A stretch of 64,000 nucleotides of DNA from Lachnoanaerobaculum sp. ICM7 (GTDB taxonomy: Bacteria; Bacillota; Clostridia; Lachnospirales; Lachnospiraceae). Location of the stretch: positions 62,001 to 126,000 of the forward strand of contig NZ_ALJL01000016.1 of the NCBI RefSeq assembly GCF_000287675.1. The letters are read 5' to 3'. This document shows, piece after piece, positions 36,331 to 44,578 of this stretch. The translations under genes and the position numbers were made by a program. Position 1 is the first letter of the stretch. The number at the start of each line of letters is the position of its first letter. Below the pieces are notes generated by a model. That model did no database searches. It worked only from the letters and a program-made list of their open reading frames with translations, and was not told the origin of the DNA.

Positions 36331-36831
36331 TTATTTTTTATAAAATTCCAATTCGTTTTCTTTATATACAAATACGAGGCAAAGAAAAAGTACAAATGTA
36401 CCCACTGTTACGCAGATATCCGCAAAATTAAATATAGGGAAATTAATAGGTTTAAAATAAATAAAGTCGACCACATAACTTCTTATTATTCTGTCAATAA
36501 AATTACCGATTGCACCTGCAAAAATCAAGTCTCCACAAAACAGCAAAGGATAATAACGCTTATCTGAAGGCAACTTAAAAAGCAGATAGATTATACCCAG
36601 TAAAACCGCTACGGTAATTATATAAAAGAAAATATGCATTCCCTGCAATATACCGAAAGCCGCACCGGAGTTTTCCGAATACCAGAAATACAATACATTA
36701 TCTATAAGAGGATAAGCAGGAGCATCTTTTAATTTCATCATAACTTCATATTTACTCCACTGGTCAACTCCCACCAATATTGCAACCATAATAAAAAATG
36801 ATGCAAACTTATAAACTATATTTCTTTGCAT
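36331..36831 (-). CDS. lspA: Signal peptidase II (prolipoprotein)
   Basis: This 166-residue membrane aspartic protease has four helices. It carries the conserved NSGAAFGIL segment and the two catalytic Asp motifs, GNFIDRI...YVVDFI and FNFADICVTVG. It removes signal peptides from lipoproteins, which would include the two lipoproteins encoded in this window. It overlaps the end of aroB by 16 bases. Confidence 0.96.
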   Translation of the reverse strand: MQRNIVYKFASFFIMVAILVGVDQWSKYEVMMKLKDAPAYPLIDNVLYFWYSENSGAAFGILQGMHIFFYIITVAVLLGIIYLLFKLPSDKRYYPLLFCGDLIFAGAIGNFIDRIIRSYVVDFIYFKPINFPIFNFADICVTVGTFVLFLCLVFVYKENELEFYKK

Positions 36832-37904
36832 ATGCTCTTCAACGCCTCCACCATATCTTCTTTATTAACACTTCTGTCTATATATGCATCTCCTATTTTA
36901 TTTAATAGAATAAACTTTATTTGTCCGGCTTCCATCTTTTTATCATTAAATGTAGCTTCAAAAACTTTATCTACATCTATATCCGTTCCGGTTTCAAGCG
37001 AATAAATTTCCATCAAATCACTAAGAAACTTTCTGTCATCTACACCGAGTTTATTCTTTTTTATACAGATATCAAAAGCAGCAAGCATTCCAAGCCCCAC
37101 ACATGCTCCATGTGAAAGGCTGAAGTTCTTTTCTTTTTCAATAGCGTGACCCAAAGTATGTCCGAAGTTTAATATAGCTCTTTGACCTTTTTCATAAGGG
37201 TCGTTTTCCACAACCTCTTTTTTAATCTTCTGACTTGTAAGTACCATATCGGCCAAGGCTTTTATATCACCCGACAATATTTTTTTATGATTTTCAAAAA
37301 GACTGTAATAATAATCTTTGTCAAATATCAAACCATGTTTTATAACTTCGCCCATACCTGAAGAAAATTCCGCTTCAGGCAAAGTATTTAAAGTATTTAT
37401 ATTTACGTATACAAGCTTCGGCATATAAAACGCTCCAACCATGTTTTTGAAATGCTTGAAGTCAACTCCGGTTTTACCTCCGATACTTGAATCCACCTGC
37501 GAAACTAAAGTTGTCGGAATTTGCACAAAATCAATTCCTCTAAGGTATGTGGCTGCAGCAAATCCGCAGATATCACCTACCACACCTCCACCCAGAGCAA
37601 GTAAGATATCTTTTCTGTCAAACTTATTAAAAATCAAAGTATCATATATTCCTGAAACAGTTTCAAGATGTTTATTCTGTTCTCCGGCTTCGAATATATG
37701 CGTAAATACTTTTAGTCCGTCAAGTTCTTCTTTTACCTTATCAAGATATATTTCAGCCACATTTGAGTCTGTGACAATACAAATTTTTCTGTTTTCTATA
37801 TCAAATTTACTTAATTCATTTTTTAAGTCAGAAAAGTCATCATAAATAACAATGTCATAACATGGCTTATTTTCAAATTTAACTTCTAATCTGTTTAAAT
37901 ACAT
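36816..37904 (-). CDS. aroB: 3-dehydroquinate synthase
   Basis: This 362-residue enzyme catalyses step two of the shikimate pathway, using NAD and a divalent metal. It has LALGGGVVGDICGFAAATYLR near residue 103, PTTLVSQVDSSIGGKTGVD near residue 130 and the metal ligands in GEVIKHG and LNFGHTLGHAIE. The ATG follows AAGGA. Other aro genes are not in the window. Its place between ylmH and lspA, where divIVA and ileS are common in Firmicutes, is unusual. Confidence 0.96.
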   Translation of the reverse strand: MYLNRLEVKFENKPCYDIVIYDDFSDLKNELSKFDIENRKICIVTDSNVAEIYLDKVKEELDGLKVFTHIFEAGEQNKHLETVSGIYDTLIFNKFDRKDILLALGGGVVGDICGFAAATYLRGIDFVQIPTTLVSQVDSSIGGKTGVDFKHFKNMVGAFYMPKLVYVNINTLNTLPEAEFSSGMGEVIKHGLIFDKDYYYSLFENHKKILSGDIKALADMVLTSQKIKKEVVENDPYEKGQRAILNFGHTLGHAIEKEKNFSLSHGACVGLGMLAAFDICIKKNKLGVDDRKFLSDLMEIYSLETGTDIDVDKVFEATFNDKKMEAGQIKFILLNKIGDAYIDRSVNKEDMVEALKSICKEI

Positions 37905-37914
37905 TTGTTAATCC

Positions 37915-38664
37915 TTATTTAAAAATTTCCGTTTCCGCAAACAGTCTGCCTTTTTTGGATAAAGCACTTATGCCCAAAAATTTTGCTCTACCAAGCCCTC
38001 GTACCGTTATAATATCCCCTGATTTTATTTTTGATGAATGTGAAAAACATTGTCTTGAATTTATAAACACCTTACCGGCATCAATATACAAATTAACCTT
38101 ACTTCGTGAAATATTGTATATCGAACCTATTATTGAGTCCAATCTCTCGGAAGGAATATTTATCTTTTTATATTCCACTCTGTTTACCGCCTTCAATTCA
38201 TCCGCACTTTCTCTCTCCAATACGACTTTTGTGCGTTTAACCGTAGTAAGCTCGCTTATTATAGTTTCCGACATACTCTTAAACGTAATTATATGTGCTG
38301 TATTGTCTACTATACATATATCACCCACCATATGCCTTTCAATGCCCAGATTCATCAATGCACCCAAAAAGTCACGATGAGTAAGATCGTCTGCAAACTT
38401 TTTATTAACAGGAGAAATCTTAATATATTCCAGCATATCAAATTCAGGAATATTATCACAATAAAAGCAGACAATTTTTCTTTCCGCTTCAGAATAACCG
38501 CCAAACATAACATATCTTATATTCGGGAGATCCTTCTGAATTGTTTCAAAAATTGTCTGCTCATTTAAATTCAAGAACATGGAATACATAACAATGTTCT
38601 TAAAATATGCGTTTCTTGCTAAATCTAAAAACTTATTTCTTAGAAATAGTTCTTCTTTTTCCAA
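37915..38664 (-). CDS. YlmH-like S4-domain RNA-binding protein
   Basis: This 249-residue protein has a long N-terminal region typical of YlmH and a C-terminal S4 domain (about 170-235: RLDSIIGSIYNISRSKVN, then GKVFINSR and GDIITVRGLGRAKFLGI). YlmH has been linked to ribosome quality control and to cell division gene clusters. The start is a TTG behind GAGG, with no nearby ATG. It lies 2 bases after the sepF stop. Confidence 0.9.
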   Translation of the reverse strand: MEKEELFLRNKFLDLARNAYFKNIVMYSMFLNLNEQTIFETIQKDLPNIRYVMFGGYSEAERKIVCFYCDNIPEFDMLEYIKISPVNKKFADDLTHRDFLGALMNLGIERHMVGDICIVDNTAHIITFKSMSETIISELTTVKRTKVVLERESADELKAVNRVEYKKINIPSERLDSIIGSIYNISRSKVNLYIDAGKVFINSRQCFSHSSKIKSGDIITVRGLGRAKFLGISALSKKGRLFAETEIFK

Positions 38665-38666
38665 AA

Positions 38667-39194
38667 TTATAACCTCATACCATATCCTGAAGCGTCTGCA
38701 CTGCTGCGTTCTATACTTCCTGAGCCACCAAGTAAATCGACAAACTCACCTGACAAGCTTATATTTGAAGGTGTAACGATAAAAATACTGTCAGAGATGC
38801 TCTGAAGATTTCCTTCCATATCGTAAGCAGCACCGCAAATAAAATCTACTATTCTCTGTGCAACAGCAATTCTTACATCTTCAAGGTTAAGAACAACCGT
38901 CTTACCTTCTTTAAGGCTGTCAACCACATTTCTTGACTCTTCTACAGATGTAGGTCTGAACATAGTAACTTCCATATCTTTTCTGATAGGAATAACTTTG
39001 TTAACCTTAGTATTTCTGCTCGCAACTTTAGGCCTCATAGGCTCTTCTTCTTCTACCTGCTCGCTTGCGTTTTTGATGTCTGTATCATCTTCATCATCTT
39101 CATACTCATCGACTTCGATAATATCATCATCATAAGATTCATCATCGCTATCATTCACTCGTAAATACCTTTTGATCTTATCAAAAAATTCCAT
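38667..39194 (-). CDS. sepF: Cell division protein SepF
   Basis: This protein of about 175 residues helps anchor and bundle FtsZ at the division ring. It has an N-terminal amphipathic helix (MEFFDKIKRYLR), a very acidic linker (about 17-45) and the SepF core (MTMFRPTSVEESRNVVDSL-like region, then GKTVVLNLEDV and RIVDFICGAAY). The longer frame begins at 39248 inside yggS, but the ATG at 39194 gives the canonical membrane-binding N-terminus with GGAGAG upstream, so that start is preferred. Confidence 0.93.
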   Translation of the reverse strand: MEFFDKIKRYLRVNDSDDESYDDDIIEVDEYEDDEDDTDIKNASEQVEEEEPMRPKVASRNTKVNKVIPIRKDMEVTMFRPTSVEESRNVVDSLKEGKTVVLNLEDVRIAVAQRIVDFICGAAYDMEGNLQSISDSIFIVTPSNISLSGEFVDLLGGSGSIERSSADASGYGMRL

Positions 39195-39219
39195 CTTCAC
39201 GTGTTCTCTCCAATCTTTT

Positions 39220-39900
39220 TTATCTTTTCCCAAATATTCCTGTACCAACTCTTACCAAATTTGCACCCTCTTCAAGCGCTACAGTATAATCGCCAGACAT
39301 TCCCATTGATAAAAATTCTACTTCTATATTATCATAGTTTTTCTCAATTATGTCAACAGATATTTTCTTTATTTTCTTGAAATTTTTTCTATTTTCCTCC
39401 GATTTTTCTACATTTGGGGCAATTGTCATCAATCCTTTGATATGTAAGTTCTTATATCTTGCAAATATCGGTAATATCTCATCGAGTTCTTCTTCCAGGA
39501 AACCGTATTTTGAAGCCTCTTTTGCGATATTGATTTCAAGTAATCCGTCAACATGAATGCCTTTTTTTCTTGCCTCCGTATCTATAGTGTCGGCAAGTCT
39601 TATACTGTCTATAGAATGTATCAGTACGGTATTACCTAAAAGTTGTCTGACTTTATTTGTCTGAAGATGTCCGATCATATGCCATCTGATATCTTTTGGC
39701 AGTTCCTCTTTTTTTCTTAAAAGCTCCTGCACCTTATTTTCTCCGAAATCTCTTACTCCGCTTTCATAAGCTTCCATAATAAGTTCATTCGGTTTTGTTT
39801 TGCTTACAGCAATAAGAGTTACATCATTTATATTTCTGCCGCTTTTTTCACAGGCGATTTTCATATCGTCTATAACATTTTGTAAGTTTTCCTTAACCAT
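39220..39900 (-). CDS. YggS-family pyridoxal phosphate homeostasis protein
   Basis: This 226-residue single-domain TIM-barrel protein binds PLP through K34 in LIAVSKTKP. Other family motifs are FGENKVQE, WHMIGHLQTNKVR, HSIDSIRLA and SMGMSGDY. It buffers PLP and affects amino acid pools; no enzymatic reaction is established. In B. subtilis the gene (ylmE) lies directly before sepF, as here. The ATG follows AGGAG. Confidence 0.95.
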   Translation of the reverse strand: MVKENLQNVIDDMKIACEKSGRNINDVTLIAVSKTKPNELIMEAYESGVRDFGENKVQELLRKKEELPKDIRWHMIGHLQTNKVRQLLGNTVLIHSIDSIRLADTIDTEARKKGIHVDGLLEINIAKEASKYGFLEEELDEILPIFARYKNLHIKGLMTIAPNVEKSEENRKNFKKIKKISVDIIEKNYDNIEVEFLSMGMSGDYTVALEEGANLVRVGTGIFGKR

Positions 39901-39908
39901 AGTTTCTC

Positions 39909-41300
39909 CTATTGATAAATAAATTCTCCTTCTTTAAAACCGTCAGGATTCAATAAAATATGATCATATACCTTTAAACCGTATTTTGTACCCTTATCTA
40001 CAATATAGAATTCCTTATTCGATCCAAGTATATCTATATTCTTAAATACTGTATACCCTTTATTTATATTGTATACCCCCAACAATTTTTCCTTATTCGA
40101 AACCTCAAAGATATCATTTGAATCAGGTTTTATCAATTTATCACCGGATACTATATCTTTATTTTCTGTACTGATATAGCAATTTGCATCCGTAATCTTG
40201 ATTATATCTTCCGGCACAAAAACCGTTGAAGTCGTACCGTCTTTATCCACCTGCTTATAAAATCCGTCGCTTACACCGTCTCCACCCTTTGCCATATATT
40301 CAACAGGTATAGTATAGAAGTCTTTTTCAAGCACACATTTGGACGGAATCTTTAAGCCGTTTACAACTGATGACTGTATATCAAACTCCGCATATCTGTT
40401 TGAAATAAATTGTACCATATATTTATCAAATGTCAATTTTCCCAGACTATATCCGTCTTTTGTTTCTACAACAGAGTAATCTCCTGTAAGTGTCAGACCA
40501 TTTGATTTAAATTTTACAGTCAAAGTTTTCTTTTCAGTATATAGCTCTTCCTCACCTTTTTCAAATTCAAAATATATACTCCATGATTCACTGTTTACAA
40601 TCCTATAAACCTTTGTTTCCGCCTCTATAAGCTGTTCATTCTTTATATAGCTTATAGGATGTTTTGATGTATCAAAATCACTTTTTGTAAGATCTTCCTC
40701 TTTTTTCTCGGCAATATCATCTATAGCATACGATATTTCTCCGGAATAAGGTGAGGTAATCACATTAAGACTCAAACCGTTTTCATTTGAAATATTATCA
40801 ATATTTTCTATGTTTATTAAATTCGAATATTCACTTGCGGCATTGTCCAATAAGTATTTTGTATCATAGACATACTCAAAATCAGAATCCGAATAGTTCG
40901 AAGCGAAATTTGAAAGCTTCTTTTTCATTTCAATAACACTCGAATCCGATATGGTATCTTCTTTTCCTGCCGAAGCCTCCATAAGTTTCTTTAAATCTCC
41001 GGTAGCATCAAGAGAGTATACTCTGCTTCCTACAGCCGCCCTTTTACCGTCTCTCATATATATATTTATATATCCTCCATCCGGTGAAACTTGAACACTC
41101 TCATCTCTTAGTATAAGTCCGGTGTGCGTCTTATTCTCGGACATGCTTCCCTCAACCACTTCATTATATCTTATCTGTTTTCTTGTAGCTCCTTTGAAGG
41201 AACTGAATATTATATAAATCAGCAAGGACAGGAATATTATAACACCCACATTAAAAGTTCTTTTTTTTCTATAGGGAATAATTTTTTTAGAATCAGCCAA
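39909..41300 (-). CDS. HlyD/membrane-fusion-like anchored extracytoplasmic protein
   Basis: This protein of about 463 residues has a basic N-terminus, one helix (about 18-37) and a long exported part. The segment after the helix (VVEGSMSENKTHTGLILRDE, then DGGYINIYMRDGKRAAVGSRVY) resembles the beta-barrel/lipoyl-like portion of HlyD membrane-fusion proteins. The helical middle (about 115-175) resembles their coiled hairpin. No transporter gene accompanies it. The longest frame begins with a TTG at 41327, but AAGGAG lies 7 bases before a TTG at 41300, which is preferred. It sits 8 bases upstream of yggS in the ylm cluster, suggesting a division or envelope role (inference). Confidence 0.75.
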   Translation of the reverse strand: MADSKKIIPYRKKRTFNVGVIIFLSLLIYIIFSSFKGATRKQIRYNEVVEGSMSENKTHTGLILRDESVQVSPDGGYINIYMRDGKRAAVGSRVYSLDATGDLKKLMEASAGKEDTISDSSVIEMKKKLSNFASNYSDSDFEYVYDTKYLLDNAASEYSNLINIENIDNISNENGLSLNVITSPYSGEISYAIDDIAEKKEEDLTKSDFDTSKHPISYIKNEQLIEAETKVYRIVNSESWSIYFEFEKGEEELYTEKKTLTVKFKSNGLTLTGDYSVVETKDGYSLGKLTFDKYMVQFISNRYAEFDIQSSVVNGLKIPSKCVLEKDFYTIPVEYMAKGGDGVSDGFYKQVDKDGTTSTVFVPEDIIKITDANCYISTENKDIVSGDKLIKPDSNDIFEVSNKEKLLGVYNINKGYTVFKNIDILGSNKEFYIVDKGTKYGLKVYDHILLNPDGFKEGEFIYQ

Positions 41301-41313
41301 TTTTATTCTCCTT

Positions 41314-41338
41314 AAAAAAGCAAGCAATCATTGCCTGC
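41314..41338 (-). promoter_or_regulatory. Terminator-like hairpin in the leader of the HlyD-like gene
   Basis: An 8-bp stem (41331-41338 with 41320-41327, one G-U pair) with a 3-base loop is followed on the minus strand by six T and directly by the AAGGAG ribosome binding site. It lies about 12 bases after the predicted transcription start. It could terminate early transcripts or control access to the ribosome binding site. Confidence 0.5.
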
Positions 41339-41356
41339 ATAAATACAATTCTCTAC

Positions 41357-41385
41357 ATTATACTGCACAGTAGTATTTTTTTCAA
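41357..41385 (-). promoter_or_regulatory. SigA-type promoter for the ylm/sepF cluster
   Basis: On the minus strand there is a -35 TTGAAA (41380-41385), a 17-base spacer and a perfect -10 TATAAT (41357-41362). It would drive the HlyD-like gene, yggS, sepF, ylmH, aroB, lspA and the RluD-like gene. Confidence 0.7.
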
Positions 41386-41395
41386 TTAAATTTAA

Positions 41396-41426
41396 AAAGG
41401 CAGACCTCAAAATCGAGTCTGCCTTT
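41396..41426 (-). terminator. Rho-independent terminator after the small P-loop gene
   Basis: A perfect 10-bp stem (41396-41405 with 41417-41426) with an 11-base loop has T-rich sequence after it on the minus strand. It lies 50 bases past the stop codon of the P-loop gene. Confidence 0.85.
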
Positions 41427-41476
41427 ATCTATTAAATCAGATAATTCACGTACAAAATTATATGATATTTTCTTTA

Positions 41477-41896
41477 TTATAATGCTACAGAAACATTCTT
41501 CTTTGCATTTTCAGGTAGATTTGATGCATCCGTTGAAACACTTAAAACGAATGTAATTCCATATTTCTCTCCCAATGTCTCTATACGATCGATTGTTGAA
41601 GTAATGTCTGCTCCTTCAAGTACTGCCAGTTTTAAAAAGCTGTCCAGGAATATAGCTTCAATATCATGATCGGATGAAATGAGTCCTGCCAGGAATCCTA
41701 CAAAACCGTCTGCTGACATGATAGGAAATTCACTAACATTAATAAGTCTTATCTTGTTATTAAGTTCATACATATGCTTAGAACTCTTGTCAAGATAAAT
41801 GACTGAGCCGTTTGCCTTTGAAACAGTTTCATTGGCTCTTTCAAGTAAAATCTTTGTTTTTCCCTTACCCTTCTCTCCTGCAATAATAGAAACCAT
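41477..41896 (-). CDS. Small P-loop protein of unknown function
   Basis: This 139-residue cytoplasmic protein starts with a Walker A motif (IIAGEKGKGKTK, residues 4-15) and has a Walker B-like AIFLDSFLKL near residue 85. It ends with a beta-strand rich segment (ITFVLSVSTDAS). It is much shorter than RecA, PilT or other motor ATPases and has no second domain, so I do not assign it to them. It is monocistronic, with a strong AAGGAGG site, its own promoter and its own terminator, between the D,D-carboxypeptidase and HlyD-like genes. Confidence 0.75.
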   Translation of the reverse strand: MVSIIAGEKGKGKTKILLERANETVSKANGSVIYLDKSSKHMYELNNKIRLINVSEFPIMSADGFVGFLAGLISSDHDIEAIFLDSFLKLAVLEGADITSTIDRIETLGEKYGITFVLSVSTDASNLPENAKKNVSVAL

Positions 41897-41948
41897 GGTA
41901 ACGTCCTCCTTAAACTTACTGTTATCAAATATAAAATAATATAATGAT

Positions 41949-41977
41949 ATTATAAAATATTAATAGGAATAGTGCAA
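41949..41977 (-). promoter_or_regulatory. SigA-type promoter for the small P-loop gene
   Basis: On the minus strand there is a weak -35 TTGCAC (41972-41977), a 17-base spacer and a perfect -10 TATAAT (41949-41954). It lies immediately downstream of the carboxypeptidase gene. Confidence 0.6.
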
Positions 41978-41979
41978 TG

Positions 41980-42963
41980 CTATTTATTGATTTTTGAAAG
42001 AAGTTTAGACATATTGTCGTACAAGTCCGCTCTGTTTTTTGACTTCAATACAACAGAAATATATCTTTTTCCCTCAGCATTCTCACTGCAAATCACAAGA
42101 CAACTACCTGCCGCCAAAGTAGTTCCGGTTTTTCCGGCATCTACCACTATACCTCTCGGTGCGGCCGCTTGACCTGTTATATATCTGTTTCCGTTTTTCC
42201 AACTTTTTGTAATCTGAGTTCCGTCAGCTGCCGTATATGATACATTATAAGACGGAGCCCCCGCATAATTTATAAATCTGCTGTCTTTCATAGCTTCATT
42301 AAATATTAAATAAAGATCATATGCCGTTGTATAATGATTGCTGTCGGAAAGACCGCTGGGATTAACAAAATTGGTATCCACAGCTCCAATTCTCTTTGCC
42401 TCATCATTCATCATCTTTACAAAATTATCTACACTGCCTCCGATATGTACTGCGATGGCATTTGCCGCATCATTTCCCGAAGGCAACATGAGTCCGTATA
42501 GAAGTTGATCAAGTGTCAACTTATCTCCGGGCTTAATTCCTGCCAGACTTGCTCCGGCCTCAGTTATAACACTGTCGTCAGTCACAGTTACCTCATCTGA
42601 AAGATTTCCGTATTTAAGCGCCAGCAATGCTGTCATAACTTTGGTTGTACTTGCAGGATACATCTGTTTTGTAGCGTCTTTCGATGCCAAAAGACTCCCC
42701 TCACCTCCTGCCAATATGACACTTTCCGAAGAAATATCATCTACGTCAACATTGTCCTCAACGGGCAATGCAAGATTTGCCGCAAGCGGTGAAATTTTTG
42801 TGTCAATATCAAGACTTGAAAGTCTCCCGGAGAAGTCGTACTCGGTCATCATAAACTGATAATAGTATGCTCCTCCAAGAAAAAGCGCTATCACTATAAT
42901 AATAGGAATAATTAAGTATATTTTATTTACCGGCTTTTTTCCTCTTTTGGTATAATCCGCCAT
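41980..42963 (-). CDS. D-alanyl-D-alanine carboxypeptidase (penicillin-binding protein, S11)
   Basis: This protein of about 327 residues is anchored by an N-terminal helix (about 15-38) and faces outward. The three active-site motifs are STTK (in MYPASTTKVMTALL), SGN (in LPSGNDAAN) and KTG (in DAGKTGTTLAAGS). It trims the terminal D-alanine from peptidoglycan stem peptides. It lacks the C-terminal beta domain and amphipathic anchor of PBP5/DacA. The longest frame starts at a TTG at 43008 inside mgsA. The ATG at 42963, 4 bases after the mgsA stop, is preferred. It is the last gene of the radC-mreCD-PBP2-rodA-mgsA unit. Confidence 0.92.
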   Translation of the reverse strand: MADYTKRGKKPVNKIYLIIPIIIVIALFLGGAYYYQFMMTEYDFSGRLSSLDIDTKISPLAANLALPVEDNVDVDDISSESVILAGGEGSLLASKDATKQMYPASTTKVMTALLALKYGNLSDEVTVTDDSVITEAGASLAGIKPGDKLTLDQLLYGLMLPSGNDAANAIAVHIGGSVDNFVKMMNDEAKRIGAVDTNFVNPSGLSDSNHYTTAYDLYLIFNEAMKDSRFINYAGAPSYNVSYTAADGTQITKSWKNGNRYITGQAAAPRGIVVDAGKTGTTLAAGSCLVICSENAEGKRYISVVLKSKNRADLYDNMSKLLSKINK

Positions 42964-42967
42964 CAGA

Positions 42968-43363
42968 CTATCTATATGCCTCTCTAAACTCAAAGTCACC
43001 TCTGTCAAGTGCCATTATAAGAAGCTCTGCTGTAGCAAGATTTGTTGCCAAGGGTATATTATGTGTATCACAAAGTCTCATAACCTTGTCGGCATCCGGC
43101 TCATGGCTCTTCTTTGTGAGGGGATCTCTTAAGAAGATTACCAAATCTATATCATTATTTTCTATTTGGGCACCAAGCTGCTGTTCACCGCCAAGATGTC
43201 CGGCCAAATATCTATGTATATTAAGATTGGTAACTTCTTCCACCAATCTTCCTGTGGTTCCTGTCGCTGATAAATTATGTTTTGATAAAATACCTCTATA
43301 TGCAATACAAAAATTCTGCATGAGCTTTTTCTTAGCATCATGTGCGATCAAACCTATATTCAT
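42968..43363 (-). CDS. mgsA: Methylglyoxal synthase
   Basis: This protein of about 131 residues converts dihydroxyacetone phosphate to methylglyoxal, a bypass that frees phosphate when glycolytic intermediates build up. It has IGLIAHDAKK, TGTTGRLVEE, LAGHLGGEQQLGAQI with the phosphate-binding residues, and the catalytic Asp in FLRDPL. The ATG at 43363 has GGAGG 5 bases upstream; the longer frame would begin within that site. An mgsA next to rodA is a recurrent Clostridia arrangement. Confidence 0.95.
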   Translation of the reverse strand: MNIGLIAHDAKKKLMQNFCIAYRGILSKHNLSATGTTGRLVEEVTNLNIHRYLAGHLGGEQQLGAQIENNDIDLVIFLRDPLTKKSHEPDADKVMRLCDTHNIPLATNLATAELLIMALDRGDFEFREAYR

Positions 43364-43378
43364 CTTTACCTCCAAATT

Positions 43379-44500
43379 TTAGTTCTTACCCTGTCTTACA
43401 GCCACACTTGCAACCAGTCCTACACCTAAAAATAAGCTTAAAAGCGAGCTCACCCCATAACTTATAAATGGAAGCGGCAATCCGGTATTAGGAAAAAGTC
43501 CTGTTGCAACCGATATATTTGTGAAGCTCTGAAATCCGACCAATGCGGCAAAACCTACACAAACCAACTTACCTTCTAAATCTTTTGCTTTAGAAGCAAG
43601 GTGAAAACATTCAACAACTATAAGCGCAAAAAGCGCTATTACCACCATACTGCCTACAAATCCCAGTTCCTCTCCAATAACCGCAAATATAAAATCCGTC
43701 TGCTCCTGGGACAAAAAGTTTCCGTTCTTAACCGAAGCAAAAGTGTTATTATTCAGTCCCTTACCCATCAACTGACCTGATGAAATAGCCATAATCGAGT
43801 TATCCTGCTGTACATTTATGTCTGCATACTTATCCGGATATATCCATCCAAGTATTCTATTTGCTTGATATCCCCTTAAGAAGGGAACTGTGTTACTTTG
43901 TAATAAAAATATAAATATTACTGCTGATGGTATTAAAAATGCAAGACTGCCAAGTACCCATTTATAGCTGATTCCTGAGATAAACAGCATACTTATTATC
44001 ATAACAAAAACTACAATTGTAGTTGATAAATCAGGCTCTTTCAGTATTAAAATACATGGTATAGCAGCAACTACGGCAAATACAAGTAAAAATGAAATTC
44101 TGTCGATATCCTCCTGATGTTTACCCAAAAAAGCGGCAATAAATAAAATCATACCTATTTTGACTATTTCAGAAGGCTGTAACTGTCCAATAACCGGTAC
44201 CTTAATCCATCTCACCGCTCCTGCACCCTCCGGCTCATAACCGAAAAGTAACACTGCAAGCAGCAAGATAATACATATTCCATACACTATCCACATCAGT
44301 TCCATCAATTTTCTGTAGTGTATAAGTGATATCAATACCACAAGCACAAGTCCGAGGACCACGCCAAATATCTGCTTGGCCACCATTCCTTTGTCTCCGC
44401 CTGTGGCACTGGAAATAACCAATACACCTATAGTATTTAAAACTATAATATAAACCAACAGTCTGAACGGATAATATCTAAGCTTAAAACCGTCTAACAT
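43379..44500 (-). CDS. rodA: Rod shape-determining SEDS glycosyltransferase RodA
   Basis: This 373-residue polytopic membrane protein of the SEDS family polymerises lipid II into glycan strands with PBP2. Family marks are LQPSEIVKIGMILF, KEPDLSTTIVVF with the catalytic Asp and the C-terminal signature NTGLPLPFISYGVSSLL. Its place next to PBP2 supports RodA rather than FtsW. A 78-base gap separates it from PBP2, with no terminator. Confidence 0.94.
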   Translation of the reverse strand: MLDGFKLRYYPFRLLVYIIVLNTIGVLVISSATGGDKGMVAKQIFGVVLGLVLVVLISLIHYRKLMELMWIVYGICIILLLAVLLFGYEPEGAGAVRWIKVPVIGQLQPSEIVKIGMILFIAAFLGKHQEDIDRISFLLVFAVVAAIPCILILKEPDLSTTIVVFVMIISMLFISGISYKWVLGSLAFLIPSAVIFIFLLQSNTVPFLRGYQANRILGWIYPDKYADINVQQDNSIMAISSGQLMGKGLNNNTFASVKNGNFLSQEQTDFIFAVIGEELGFVGSMVVIALFALIVVECFHLASKAKDLEGKLVCVGFAALVGFQSFTNISVATGLFPNTGLPLPFISYGVSSLLSLFLGVGLVASVAVRQGKN

Positions 44501-44578
44501 TCTCTACTCTCCAAATTCTACACGAATTTAGCAAAAAAATCCAGTGTTTTTTGAAAATTAACATATTTTCCTCTAAAA

